A stretch of DNA of 64,000 bases from an uncultured Neglectibacter sp. (GCA_947647615.1 CANSKS010000007.1:1-64000), one strand, 5' to 3'. Shown: positions 31,466 through 40,379, counted from the first letter of the stretch. Numbers and translations: made by a program. Notes: generated from the sequence alone by a model not told the origin.

Positions 31466-32566
31466 ATGGAACGCAAAACGAAGGTCAGCACTTCGCAATT
31501 CTTTTTGATGATGTTTGTATCCCGGGTAGTGGTCACCATCGCGTTGAACGCTCAGTATACCGGCGGGGAAAACCTGCTGGAAAGCATGGTTTCCTGTGTG
31601 GCTGCCATGCTGCTGGGGTTTGTGATGGCTCTTCCCGTTTTTATTTTGCATGCCCGGTACCCTTATCTCAATGTGGGCGATGTGGCCAGACTTTCCTTTG
31701 GAGGGGCTGGAAAGGCGGTGCCGGCCCTTTACTTGCTTTACTTTATTTTTTCCAACAGCGCTTCCCTGGCGCTGTTCGAAATTTTTCTTTTAGATACCAT
31801 AAATCCGGATTTTTCTTCCGCCTTGGTGCTTGCGGCCATTGCTGCCGTGGCCCTTTACGGGGCCTATAAAGGCCTGGAGAGCATTGCCCGGTGCGCGGTG
31901 TGTGTGTTCGTGGTGCTAATGCTGGGAATTCTGCTGGTGTTTTCCCTGGTGATCCCAAGGTTCCGGGCAGAAAATTTGGAGCCCTTGTTTTATGGCGGGA
32001 TCCGACAGGCCGTTACCAGTACCCTGTTATTTATCGCCAGGGCCTCTGTTTTTGCAGACATGGCCGTGCTTTTGCCCATGGTAAAGGGGAAAAGCGGCTG
32101 GGGCTTTTCCCTTTGGAGCTTTGGTGCAGCCGGTTTTTTGGCTCTGTTGCTGTTTTTGCTGGCGGGCTGCCTGGGAAGATATGCCTACACCCAGAATTTC
32201 CCCGTATATGTGCTGGCCTCTATTACGGAGATTCGTTCCCTGCAGCGGGTAGACGCGGTTTTTGTGGGGGTGTGGATGCTGGGGATTATCATCAAGCTTT
32301 CCTGCGATATTTATGCCTGCCGGGTTTGCCTTTCCGCTTTTTGCCAAGGGAAAAAGCCCAGGCTGGCGGCAGCGGGTGCCGGCCTTTCCATTTTGCTGCT
32401 GGGGCTTTTTGCCTCCCGCATTCCAAAACTCCAATATGTCGTACTAAACACCTGGTATTTGTTCCTGGCCACAGCCTTTGTGGGGTTTCTTGTGCCGCTG
32501 CTGGTTTTGCTGGGAGATGGGATAAGGCGAAGAGAAAAGGGGAGGGGTACCCATGAGGAAAAGTAA
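31466..32566 (+). CDS. gerAB: Spore germination receptor subunit B (GerAB, APC-type permease)
   Basis: A 366-residue membrane protein of the endospore amino-acid permease family (APC superfamily), about ten helices throughout; TSQFFLMMFVSRVVVTI is the usual start and RYPYLNVGDVARLSFG a conserved loop. It is the subunit that binds the small-molecule germinant in known GerA receptors. The ATG at 31466, with AGAGGG upstream, comes 23 nt after the gerAA stop. It overlaps gerAC by 14 nt. The germinant cannot be told from sequence alone. Confidence 0.93.
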   Translation: MERKTKVSTSQFFLMMFVSRVVVTIALNAQYTGGENLLESMVSCVAAMLLGFVMALPVFILHARYPYLNVGDVARLSFGGAGKAVPALYLLYFIFSNSASLALFEIFLLDTINPDFSSALVLAAIAAVALYGAYKGLESIARCAVCVFVVLMLGILLVFSLVIPRFRAENLEPLFYGGIRQAVTSTLLFIARASVFADMAVLLPMVKGKSGWGFSLWSFGAAGFLALLLFLLAGCLGRYAYTQNFPVYVLASITEIRSLQRVDAVFVGVWMLGIIIKLSCDIYACRVCLSAFCQGKKPRLAAAGAGLSILLLGLFASRIPKLQYVVLNTWYLFLATAFVGFLVPLLVLLGDGIRRREKGRGTHEEK

Positions 32567-33647
32567 GGGCTGGATTTTGGCTGCTCTGGCGTCACTGCTT
32601 GTTGTGCTTCCCGGATGCGCCGGTTCTCTGGAACTTTATGAGCGGCTTTTGATCCACGGGATTGGGGTGGATAAGGGAGAAGAAGGGTATGTGGTCACAG
32701 TGCGCTCTTCTGTTTCCATGGAATCGGAGGGGGAGGAATACTTCAAAACCCAGGGAAAAAGCGTGCTGGAAGCCCTGACAAACCTTTCTCTGGGCACGGG
32801 ACGGGAACCCTTTTATTCCCACAATTATCTGGTGGTTTTTGGCAGGTCCTGTGCGGAAGAGGGCCTGGAAGAGGCTCTGGATTTTTTCGCGCGCTATTAC
32901 AACACCAGACCTGCGGTCAAAATGTTCCTGGCGGAAAATACCGCCGAGGAAGTGCTTTCCGTCCAAAAGGATGGAACCTACCTGAAAATGTCGGAGCTGC
33001 AGCAGCTGGCCGAAAGCAGCCGTTACAACGGGAAAAGCGTGGGCATGGACATTTTGGAATTTGTAAACGGAGTAAAGCGGGAGGGTTCTTCTCCCTACCT
33101 GCCGGCACTGCGCGTTGGGGAAAACGGCGTAGAGGTCTTCGCCACCGCCTTTTTCGACGGTTACCGGTTCAAGGATTTGCTCACCTTGGAGGAGACCAGA
33201 GGGCTTCTGGCCGTAAAGGAGCAAATAAAAACCAGTGAGGCCGTGGTCTCCGGGGAAGAATTCGGCACGGTCACCCTGTCCCTTTCCACCAAACCAGGAA
33301 AGGTAGTTTATTCTATGGGAGAAAACGGCAGGCCCCAGTTTTCCATAGAAATAGAAGCCATGGCCGACATCAGCGCCATTTCCGGCGGCAGGAATCGGCT
33401 GGAAGCCGGAGCCTATGAAGAGCTGGAAAACAGTGTGGCCAAAACGCTGCGCGGGGAAACGGAAGACGCCATACGCAAGGCCGTGCTGGAAAACCGGTGC
33501 GACATTTTTGGGTTTGGGAACCTCATTTACCAAAAATCCCCCGGCTACTGGAAAAAAGCCGGGGAAAGCTGGAAAAATGGTATGGCGGAATGTGAGTACC
33601 GGGTGAAGGTAAAGGCCAGAGTGCCCCGGCTGGAGGAGGGAGGCTAA
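32553..33647 (+). CDS. gerAC: Spore germination receptor subunit C (GerAC lipoprotein)
   Basis: A 364-residue lipoprotein. A short signal peptide (residues 5-20) ends in the lipobox LPGC at Cys22, where lipid would be attached, and the mature part is the GerAC fold: LIHGIGVDKGEEGYVVTV near residue 33, later the C-terminal domain with ETEDAIRKAVLENRCDIFGFGN LIYQ-type block. Usual length (about 370). It starts inside gerAB, so translation is coupled, and its stop overlaps the stop region of the convergent AraC gene by 4 bp, with no space for a terminator. Confidence 0.94.
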   Translation: MRKSKGWILAALASLLVVLPGCAGSLELYERLLIHGIGVDKGEEGYVVTVRSSVSMESEGEEYFKTQGKSVLEALTNLSLGTGREPFYSHNYLVVFGRSCAEEGLEEALDFFARYYNTRPAVKMFLAENTAEEVLSVQKDGTYLKMSELQQLAESSRYNGKSVGMDILEFVNGVKREGSSPYLPALRVGENGVEVFATAFFDGYRFKDLLTLEETRGLLAVKEQIKTSEAVVSGEEFGTVTLSLSTKPGKVVYSMGENGRPQFSIEIEAMADISAISGGRNRLEAGAYEELENSVAKTLRGETEDAIRKAVLENRCDIFGFGNLIYQKSPGYWKKAGESWKNGMAECEYRVKVKARVPRLEEGG

Positions 33648-34456
33648 AGCTGGTTTTCCTTTCGGTATTGCAGCGGCGTGCAGCCATAGTGACCCCGGAA
33701 GGCCCGGTAAAAGCTGCGCTGGCTTTCAAAGCCGGAATCTATAGCGATGTCTGTAATGGAACGTTGGGTGTCGGAGATCAGGGACAGGGCGTAGCCCAAC
33801 CGAATGCTTTGCAGGTATTCCGGGAAGCTCTTTCCCATCTTTTCGGAAAACACGTGGGATAAATGGTATTTGCTTACCCCCAGCTCTTTGGCCAGCGATT
33901 CCAAAGACAAGGGCTCCCGAAAATTTTCCGTGATAAAGTGAACGATTTGATAGGTGAGGTCCAAAGAATCCGCCCGCTGGTTCCGGTGCAGGGAAAGCCC
34001 GGGCAGTACTCTGGCCAGCACCAGCTGTACCAGGGGACCGTACACCGGGCTCAGCTCTTTGCTGCCCTTTTCTTTTTTATATTCCGTCAAAAGCTCCTGC
34101 AGGGCATAGGACACATTGGGGTGCAGCTGGTGGGCGGGGAGAAAAGGCCGGGCAGGGTGGCTTCCTGTGAGAACAGCGCTGTACTTGCCCGTAAGGGAAG
34201 GGTCGCAAATGATCAAAGCCGCCCGGCAGCATGGGCCGCCCTTGGGCAGGGCCAGGTAACAATGGGTCTGGTTCGGGAAAATCACTGCCAGGGTCCCTGC
34301 CGTAAGGGTTTCTGTTTGCTTTCGCACGGTCACCTGGGCGGAACCCTCCAACACAAAGAAAAGCTCCAGGTGGCTGTGTTGGTGCAGGGGGAAAGAAAGA
34401 TCTTCTGATGTAGAGGCAAAAAAGCGGTCGCCTCTGGTTTCAAAAAAAGGGATCAT
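33644..34456 (-). CDS. AraC family transcriptional regulator
   Basis: A 270-residue regulator: an N-terminal cupin (residues about 15-100, with PLHQHSHLELFFVLEGSAQVTV) that binds a small ligand and a C-terminal AraC DNA-binding domain with two HTHs (about 170-268, LSLESLAKELGVSKYHLSHVF, then ITDIAIDSGFESQRSFYRAF). Such proteins usually control sugar or stress genes. The start is the ATG 34456 with GGAAGGAGA 7 nt upstream; the 29 extra residues to 34543 look non-family. No sugar genes are next to it, so the target is unknown. Confidence 0.88.
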   Translation of the reverse strand: MIPFFETRGDRFFASTSEDLSFPLHQHSHLELFFVLEGSAQVTVRKQTETLTAGTLAVIFPNQTHCYLALPKGGPCCRAALIICDPSLTGKYSAVLTGSHPARPFLPAHQLHPNVSYALQELLTEYKKEKGSKELSPVYGPLVQLVLARVLPGLSLHRNQRADSLDLTYQIVHFITENFREPLSLESLAKELGVSKYHLSHVFSEKMGKSFPEYLQSIRLGYALSLISDTQRSITDIAIDSGFESQRSFYRAFRGHYGCTPLQYRKENQL

Positions 34457-34605
34457 AACGAATCTCCTTCCGGGCGCTTGCGGGGCTTCCCGCAAATAAA
34501 AAATGGAGCTGTGAACAGGGCCAGTATACCAAAAAAACGGCAATTATTCAACGCCTGCCTTTGCTTTTGGTTTCTGTTGCTTCACAGCACTTGTGTTGTG
34601 GTGAA

Positions 34606-34646
34606 AAAAGGCCTCCCGAGGATAAAAAATCCCCGAGAGGCCTTTT
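34606..34646. terminator. Bidirectional terminator between the bce-type operon and the AraC region
   Basis: AAAAGGCCTC and GAGGCCTTTT pair, with CCGAGG/CCCCG partly continuing the stem. T runs flank it on both strands (TTTTTTC on the minus strand). It closes the leftward ABC operon. Confidence 0.85.
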
Positions 34647-34661
34647 GGGAGGGACCAGCTG

Positions 34662-34937
34662 TTACCGGCCCCACTTCTTTCGGAGAGCGGAATACCCCAG
34701 CAGAGCGAGAAAGGCCAGAACAACCAGCACTACCACAATTCCCACCAGGGAAAGGGCAGCCCATTGAGGCGGCAGCTCCCACCAATCCTGCAGGCTGCTA
34801 AAAAGGGACTTTACAGGCCACATCACCATAGAAACCACGTTGGAAAACAGAGAAAACAGGCTGTGTCCGGCAAAACTTACAACAGAAAGCAAAGCATGGA
34901 ACAGGCTGCCTATGGCATCGAAAAAGAACGAGATCAT
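34662..34937 (-). CDS. Small membrane protein downstream of the BceAB-type transporter
   Basis: A 91-residue protein I cannot assign to a family. An N-terminal amphipathic, Phe/Ser-rich half (residues 1-50, SFFFDAIGSLFHALLSVVSF is one stretch) is followed by a clear membrane helix (about 59-82, ALSLVGIVVVLVVLAFLALL) and a basic tail. ATG with AAAGGAG 8 nt upstream. It follows the permease by 18 nt, so it belongs to the same transcript and a terminator follows it. It may be a partner or regulator of the transporter; this is inferred from position only. Confidence 0.75.
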   Translation of the reverse strand: MISFFFDAIGSLFHALLSVVSFAGHSLFSLFSNVVSMVMWPVKSLFSSLQDWWELPPQWAALSLVGIVVVLVVLAFLALLGYSALRKKWGR

Positions 34938-34955
34938 AATTACAACTCCTTTTGT

Positions 34956-36950
34956 TTAATGAGAGGCCGAGACAATCTTGTAATAAGTGCGGGCAGTCAC
35001 AAGGTAAATGGCGGCGTAAGCCATAGCGAATACCACCACACAGCCCAAAGTGGAAAGCAGGATCAATGGAACGTTCACCAGGTTCAGCATGGCCAGGATC
35101 TTTTGCAGCATGGGAAAGGCAAAGGAAAGGTGAAGCACCGCGGTGAGCAGAGGGAGAAAGAATACCAGCAAAATTTGGCTGTGAATACTTTTCTTCACTT
35201 CCTGGCGGCTCATGCCCACCTTTTGCATAATTTGGAAGCGTTTGGCATCCTCATACCCCTCGGAAAGTTGTTTGTAGTAAATAATAAGCGCCGTACCCAA
35301 CAGGAAGAGAAGCCCTAAGAACATCCCGAGGAAAAACAAGCCGCCGTAAAGGGAAAGAAAGTCTTCCCGGGAAGAGGCGGAATCTTCCACTTGGAGCGAC
35401 AAAAATTCTGCACCTTCCGCCGGGAAATCAATTTCGATCCGTTTCGCGAGGGCGGAGCCTAAGGCGGAAATTTGCTCCGGGTTGCCTTCTACGTCGAAGT
35501 AGTAGGAGTAGAGAGGAGACGCGGCTTCCTGCTGCCCTGGGGCGTTCCGGTATAAATTGGTGATGGCTTCTTTGTTGGGCAGCACCAAATAGTAGGATTC
35601 GTAGATCATGGCGCTGGCTTCGCCGTTAGAAAGGTCGTAATTGATCTTCCGCAGGGAAAAAGTGGTTTCGCCAATGGTGATGGAACTCTCCGAAGGAAAG
35701 GTATGTCTTGGGTCGTACATCAAAAGCTCGTTTTCCCCTAAAGTTTCCGTCTGCCCGGAAAACCGGTTGAACTCCTCCAGGGTGAAAAAGCTTAAGAAGG
35801 CATAGTCTCTGCTGTAGGTCTCTTCCGCAATCAGGGTGGTTTCTTTTCGTGCGGCCACCATGGACCAGGAGGTGTTCTCCAGCACATTCTGCGGGGAAAG
35901 GCCCAGCTTCCCGGTTTCTTCTTTTACAATTTCCTGCAGCATTTCCTTTGCCCGTTCGTTGGGTTCCCGGGCGGAGATGAGCAGGTTCCTGGGGTACCTG
36001 GCCCGGATGATGCTGTCCATGCTGGTATAAAGGGAAAAGGTGGTAGATACCGTTACCAGTAAAGCGGTAAAAAGGATGCAGATAGAGGCCAGCCCCGCGG
36101 CGTTTTGCTTCATGCGGTACAGCATGCCCGATACTGTAGTGAAATGCCGGGTCTTATAATAGAAGCTCTTCTTCTTTTTCAAAAGCTTCAGCATAGCGGT
36201 AATGCCGGTGATGAATAAAAGGTAGGTCCCCAAAATTACCAAAATTACCGCAATGAAAAAGAAGGTGAGGGCCTCAATGGGGGATGTGATGGTCACGGCC
36301 AGGTAATAGCCCGAGCCCAGCAGCACGGCTCCCAGCAGGGCCAGCAGCCAGTGTGCCTTGGGTTCTTTTTCCCCTGTCTCGCCTCCGTGAAGCAGCTCGA
36401 TAGGCTTTGCCAGCCCCACCTGTAAGATGTTGTAGCACAGGGTGAAAAGGAAGATACCGCAGAACAAAATAACGGTAGAAAGCACCGCAGAGGCAGGCAC
36501 TACAAAACGAATGGGAATAGAAAGTCCCAGCACTTTGCCCAAAGCCAAAAACATGGCCTTGGAAAATAAAATGCCAAGCCCTAAACCCAGGCCAATAGAA
36601 AGCAGGCCCATCAAAAGGGTTTCCCGGAAAATAATTTTGGAAATATGTCGTTTTTCCATGCCTAAAATATTGTAAAGGCCCAGTTCCTTTTTCCGGCGCT
36701 TCATAATGAAGCTGTTGGTGTAAAACAAAAACAGTACGGCGAAAAGCCCAATGACAAAAACACCCAACTGCATCATGGAAGCCACGGAAGCTCCGCCGTA
36801 CATTTGGCTTTGATCGATCCCGGGTCCTAAAGCGCCCATAATGTAAAACATCATGGCAATGCCGGTGGCGGAAAGCAGGTAAGGTACATAGACCTGCCGG
36901 TTCTTTTTCAGGTTGGTAAAAGCCAACTGCCAGTAAAACCCTTTACGCAT
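34956..36950 (-). CDS. BceB-type ABC transporter permease
   Basis: A 664-residue FtsX-family permease of the peptide-antibiotic exporter (BceB) type. About ten membrane helices are visible: one near residue 20, three around 60-150, two near 190-270, one near 290, and three at the C-terminus (540-650). A large extracytoplasmic domain at about 310-530 should sense the drug-lipid complex. The block NSFIMKRRKKELGLYNILGMEKRHISKI is a BceB hallmark. Its ATG overlaps the ATPase gene by 8 bp. In studied systems BceAB removes bacitracin-like compounds from lipid targets and signals to a BceRS two-component system, absent nearby here. Confidence 0.92.
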   Translation of the reverse strand: MRKGFYWQLAFTNLKKNRQVYVPYLLSATGIAMMFYIMGALGPGIDQSQMYGGASVASMMQLGVFVIGLFAVLFLFYTNSFIMKRRKKELGLYNILGMEKRHISKIIFRETLLMGLLSIGLGLGLGILFSKAMFLALGKVLGLSIPIRFVVPASAVLSTVILFCGIFLFTLCYNILQVGLAKPIELLHGGETGEKEPKAHWLLALLGAVLLGSGYYLAVTITSPIEALTFFFIAVILVILGTYLLFITGITAMLKLLKKKKSFYYKTRHFTTVSGMLYRMKQNAAGLASICILFTALLVTVSTTFSLYTSMDSIIRARYPRNLLISAREPNERAKEMLQEIVKEETGKLGLSPQNVLENTSWSMVAARKETTLIAEETYSRDYAFLSFFTLEEFNRFSGQTETLGENELLMYDPRHTFPSESSITIGETTFSLRKINYDLSNGEASAMIYESYYLVLPNKEAITNLYRNAPGQQEAASPLYSYYFDVEGNPEQISALGSALAKRIEIDFPAEGAEFLSLQVEDSASSREDFLSLYGGLFFLGMFLGLLFLLGTALIIYYKQLSEGYEDAKRFQIMQKVGMSRQEVKKSIHSQILLVFFLPLLTAVLHLSFAFPMLQKILAMLNLVNVPLILLSTLGCVVVFAMAYAAIYLVTARTYYKIVSASH

Positions 36951-37725
36951 GAGCCGCTGCCCCTCCTTCCTCAGGCCTGGTGGTGATGACGGTGAGGGCG
37001 TCGGAAATTTTTTGGTAAAGCTCGTCGTTTGTCATATGGCCTCGGTAAAGCTGGTGGAACACTTGGCCGTCTTTAATGAACAACACCCGGCTTGCGCAGC
37101 TGGCGGCCCGAATAGAGTGGGTAACCATCAGCAGGGTTTGCCCATCCCGGTTGATGCCGGAGAAAATTTTCATGATCTGGTCGGAAGAGCGGGAATCCAG
37201 AGCACCGGTGGGTTCGTCGGCCAAAATGAGCTGTGGGTTTGTGATAAGCGCCCGGGCGATGGCGGTGCGCTGCTTTTGGCCCCCGGAAATTTCGTAGGGG
37301 AATTTTAACAGGATATCGCTTATGCCCAGCTTTATAGCAATGGGGTCCAGCCGCATGCGCATTTCGTCGTATTTTTTCCCGGCCAGCACCAAAGGCAGGA
37401 AAATGTTATCTTGCACCGAGAAGGTATCCAGCAGGTTGAAATCTTGAAACACGAACCCCAGGTTATCCCGGCGAAAGGCAGAGATTTCTTTTTCACTCAG
37501 GGTGACAATATCACGCATGTTCAAAAACACCGCGCCGCCGGTGGGCTTGTCCAGTCCGGCCAAAATGTTCAGCAGGGTGGTTTTCCCGGAACCGGATTCT
37601 CCCATGACAGCTACGAATTCCCCGTTTTCTACGGTGAAGCTCACGTCGGCCAGAGCCTGCACGCAGGATCCGCCAGCGCGGGTGGCATACACCTTTTTCA
37701 AATGCTCTACGTTCAAAAGCGCCAT
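36943..37725 (-). CDS. BceA-type ABC transporter ATP-binding protein
   Basis: A 260-residue ATPase partner of the BceB-type permease. Walker A MGESGSGKTTLLN near residue 42, signature ISGGQKQRTAIARAL near 148, Walker [20 protein letters not shown] near 166 and H-loop VTHSIRAA are present. The C-terminal extension ending in TRPEEGGAAAHA is longer than usual. It is first in the leftward operon, behind a region with a BceR-like operator. ATG with AGAAAGAT upstream. Confidence 0.93.
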   Translation of the reverse strand: MALLNVEHLKKVYATRAGGSCVQALADVSFTVENGEFVAVMGESGSGKTTLLNILAGLDKPTGGAVFLNMRDIVTLSEKEISAFRRDNLGFVFQDFNLLDTFSVQDNIFLPLVLAGKKYDEMRMRLDPIAIKLGISDILLKFPYEISGGQKQRTAIARALITNPQLILADEPTGALDSRSSDQIMKIFSGINRDGQTLLMVTHSIRAASCASRVLFIKDGQVFHQLYRGHMTNDELYQKISDALTVITTRPEEGGAAAHA

Positions 37726-37792
37726 ATGTTATCTTTCTCCTTTTCTTGGGGCAAGCCATTCTGCCCGGCAGGTTTCTTTTCTTTCTGGGAAA

Positions 37793-37821
37793 AGTATAAA
37801 TTTCATTTCTTACAAAAATCA
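37793..37821 (-). promoter_or_regulatory. Candidate promoter of the bceAB-type operon
   Basis: On the minus strand TGATTT (37816-37821) and TATACT (37793-37798) are 17 bp apart. A poor -35 fits a promoter that needs an activator, and the BceR-like box lies about 32 bp upstream of it. Confidence 0.5.
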
Positions 37822-37852
37822 TAAGACGTCCTTACAAAAGGAAAATCCAGTC

Positions 37853-37866
37853 TTACATTTCTGTAA
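37853..37866. promoter_or_regulatory. BceR-like operator
   Basis: TTACATTTCTGTAA is a perfect TTACA-N4-TGTAA inverted repeat, matching the TNACA-N4-TGTAA box described for BceR-type response regulators. It is placed before the bceAB-type operon. Two further CTTACA half-sites lie at 37809 and 37831, 22 and 21 bp apart from each other and the box. Confidence 0.65.
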
Positions 37867-37958
37867 GGTTGGCTCCGGGTTCGGCGGCCGTCCAGGAATT
37901 CTGAGAGCCCGGGAAGCATGGCGGAAATCGAGGGCGCAAAACCAAACTTTCTTTTTTC

Positions 37959-37987
37959 TTGTTTTTTCTTGTGGAAACAGATATAAT
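37959..37987 (+). promoter_or_regulatory. Promoter of the solute-binding lipoprotein gene
   Basis: TTGTTT (37959-37964), a 17-bp spacer and TATAAT (37982-37987), about 90 bp before the start codon. Confidence 0.7.
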
Positions 37988-38086
37988 AATGAAGTATATA
38001 CTTTGGCCGCCGAAGGCAGCGGGGACCGCTGCACCCCCGGCGGACCGGTTTGTTGTTTTCTTTTCTTTAGAAAGGATATTGTGCCC

Positions 38087-39481
38087 ATGAAGCGAAATAG
38101 AAAAGCCCTTTGGCTTTGTGTTGTGACATTGGTTTTTTTCCTGAGCGGATGCCAGGAGAAAAAACAGGAAAGCTCTCTGCCGGTGTCCGGGGAGCCTGAG
38201 ATCCAAGTGACGCTGAAAAACCGTGGGGAAAAGGGAAGGCTGGTGGTGGCCCAGGTGGACTGGGGAGCCGAGCGCACTGCGCTGCTCCAGGAAATTGCCG
38301 AAAAATACCGGGCAGATTTCCCCAATACAGAAATTGAAATACGTTCGCTGCCCGACGAAACAGCAGTGGAAAAGCTGGTTGCCTCTGGAGAGCAGGTAGA
38401 CCTTTTAGAGGTGACAGAAAAAGAAGCGGCGGCCTGGGCAAAACAAGGGCTCCTTTTAGATGTGGCGCCCTATATGGAGCTATGGCTGGAAAGCGGAACT
38501 CTTTCCAGCGCGGCAAAGCAGGCCTCAAAGCCTATGGGCGGGAACCGGGTGTACTTAATTCCTCACAGCACTGCCCAGCAGGTGTACTATTACCGCGCCG
38601 ATTGGTTTTCGGAATATTCTCAAGCTCATCCCGAGGAAGATGTTTTGCTCATCCCCACCACCTGGAAGGAAATGGAACGGGCGGTAGGAGCCCTTTCGGA
38701 CCGAGGGGCCGGGCTGGTGGTGGCGGGAGATTCTCTGCTGGACTATATGAACGCCCTAATTTGGAGTACAGTCCCCACCTCCAAGCTGGCGGATGTCAGC
38801 GCCGGCTATTTCGCCCGGCGGGAGGGCTATCCCACTGTATTTACTTTGGAAGAGGCCCAGGCGGGCCTGGAACAGTTTCAAAGGATTTTTTCTGCCGGGC
38901 TGTCAAAAGATGCCTTGGCCCAAACGGCAGAAGAGGCCCGAAAGGAATTTTTGGAGGGGCGGGCCGCCATCCTTTTGGGGGACCGGGAGGATGCCGCCTA
39001 TGTGAAGGAAATGCCGGAGGGAACCTGGGGTGTCCGTCCTATTCCTCGGGGAGATTCGGGCCTTTCCGTTATCGAAGACGAGTTTTCCGGCTGGGCTGTG
39101 GCCGCCGCTGCGGAAGACCAGGAGCTGGCCGTCCATTTTCTCTGCTTCCTTTCTAACGCGGATAACAACACTCATTTTGCCAAGGAGAACGATTCCGTGC
39201 CCGTGCATGTCCTGGCTCCCAGCTTCGACGCTTTCTTTTCCCAGGGAGAGCAGCGGGTGTATACGGAAATTTTGAATCATGCCGATTGGTACCAATATGC
39301 CGCCATGCCTAAGATGTACCAGGCCTATTCCGGCTATGAACAGCTGGCTTCGGAAAAGCTGCGGGAGCTCCTGAGTGGGGATCTCACCGCCGGGGATATG
39401 CTTTCCTGGCTGGACGGGTACTGGTCTGCCGCCCTGGACCAGGAGGGCGCTCTCTGGGTTTCTCCCGAAGAGGAAGGCTAA
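38087..39481 (+). CDS. Extracellular solute-binding lipoprotein
   Basis: A 464-residue family 1-type substrate-binding protein of ABC importers. The signal peptide (KALWLCVVTLVFFLSGC) has a lipobox LSGC with lipidated Cys near residue 18. The mature part shows the family-1 pattern: a VAQVDWGAERTALLQEIAEKY start, GEQVDLLEVTE, a tryptophan-rich hinge region and a long C-terminal lobe. Sugars or glycans are the usual ligands. No permease or ATPase of an importer is next to it, so it is an orphan component or serves a transporter elsewhere. ATG 38087 has AAAGGA 10 nt upstream; the longer frame from 37502 is a non-coding extension into the bceAB promoter region. Confidence 0.88.
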   Translation: MKRNRKALWLCVVTLVFFLSGCQEKKQESSLPVSGEPEIQVTLKNRGEKGRLVVAQVDWGAERTALLQEIAEKYRADFPNTEIEIRSLPDETAVEKLVASGEQVDLLEVTEKEAAAWAKQGLLLDVAPYMELWLESGTLSSAAKQASKPMGGNRVYLIPHSTAQQVYYYRADWFSEYSQAHPEEDVLLIPTTWKEMERAVGALSDRGAGLVVAGDSLLDYMNALIWSTVPTSKLADVSAGYFARREGYPTVFTLEEAQAGLEQFQRIFSAGLSKDALAQTAEEARKEFLEGRAAILLGDREDAAYVKEMPEGTWGVRPIPRGDSGLSVIEDEFSGWAVAAAAEDQELAVHFLCFLSNADNNTHFAKENDSVPVHVLAPSFDAFFSQGEQRVYTEILNHADWYQYAAMPKMYQAYSGYEQLASEKLRELLSGDLTAGDMLSWLDGYWSAALDQEGALWVSPEEEG

Positions 39482-39490
39482 AGCCGCCTC

Positions 39491-39519
39491 TTGAGGGGGG
39501 AAGGGAAAACTGCTATAAT
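39491..39519 (+). promoter_or_regulatory. Promoter of the thyX operon
   Basis: TTGAGG (39491-39496), a 17-bp spacer and TATAAT (39514-39519), 60 bp before the start codon. It begins about 10 bp after the preceding stop. Confidence 0.75.
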
Positions 39520-39577
39520 AAAACGTCTCTCCCGAAGCCTCCGAAAGCTGCGGGAGAAGGAGGAAGGAAAAAGTCAC

Positions 39578-40354
39578 ATGCTGCATGTCAAATTACTTGC
39601 TTATACACCGGAACCGGAAAAGACCGTGGCGTGCGCGGCAAAACTCTGCTACGCTGCCGCCGGAATAGATACGGTTTATGAGGGCCTTACGGAAGAAAAA
39701 ACCGCTTCCTTTTTGGAAATGCTGGGGGAGATCGGCCACGAAAGCCCCATAGAACATGCCAGCTTTACCTTTGGCATAGAGGGAGTGTCCCGCTCTCTGC
39801 TGGCGCAGCTCACTCGGCACCGGCTGGCCTCCTACAGCGTGCAGAGTCAGCGTTATGTAAAAGAAGACGCTTTTTCCTTTGTTTTGCCCCCGGAGATCGA
39901 AGCCATCCCGGAGGCAAAGGCGGAGTTCCTGGCTGCCATGGAGGAAGACGCCCGCCATTATGAACGGCTTACCGCGCTTTTGCGGGAAAAACACGAAAAG
40001 GCCTTTTTAGCCCAGGGAGAGGAACCAAAAAGCGCCGCCCGAAAGGCAGAAAAAAAAGCCATCGAAGACGCCCGGTTCGTGTTGCCCAATGCTTGTGCCA
40101 CCAAGCTGATCTGCACCATGAATGCCAGGTCCCTTCAGAATTTCTTCACCCACCGCTGCTGCGCCCGGGCCCAGTGGGAAATCCGTCAGTTGGCCGTGGA
40201 AATGCTCAAGGAGGTAAAAGCTGTGGCGCCCCACCTGTTTCAAAAAGCAGGTCCTCCCTGCTTGCGGGGAAGCTGCCCGGAAGGGAAGATGAGCTGCGGC
40301 CAGGCTCAGGCAGTGCGGGAGCGGTTTCTTGCTCTAGAAGCAGAGCCAAAATAA
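39578..40354 (+). CDS. thyX: Flavin-dependent thymidylate synthase
   Basis: A 258-residue ThyX, which makes dTMP from dUMP with FAD, NADPH and methylene-THF. The signature RHRLASYSVQSQRY (residues 80-93) holds the RHRxxS motif; FAD- and dUMP-binding regions are complete (SRSLLAQLTRHRL, then RSLQNFFTHRCCARAQWEIR near 215). A cysteine-rich tail (CLRGSCPEGKMSC) ends the protein, longer than in many ThyX. ATG 39578 has AGGAGGAAGG 8-10 nt upstream. It leads a tight run with tmk and, further on, 5-formyl-THF cyclo-ligase, all tied to dTMP and folate. Confidence 0.96.
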   Translation: MLHVKLLAYTPEPEKTVACAAKLCYAAAGIDTVYEGLTEEKTASFLEMLGEIGHESPIEHASFTFGIEGVSRSLLAQLTRHRLASYSVQSQRYVKEDAFSFVLPPEIEAIPEAKAEFLAAMEEDARHYERLTALLREKHEKAFLAQGEEPKSAARKAEKKAIEDARFVLPNACATKLICTMNARSLQNFFTHRCCARAQWEIRQLAVEMLKEVKAVAPHLFQKAGPPCLRGSCPEGKMSCGQAQAVRERFLALEAEPK

Positions 40355-40379
40355 GCTTACGGCAGAGGGGGAAAAGAAA

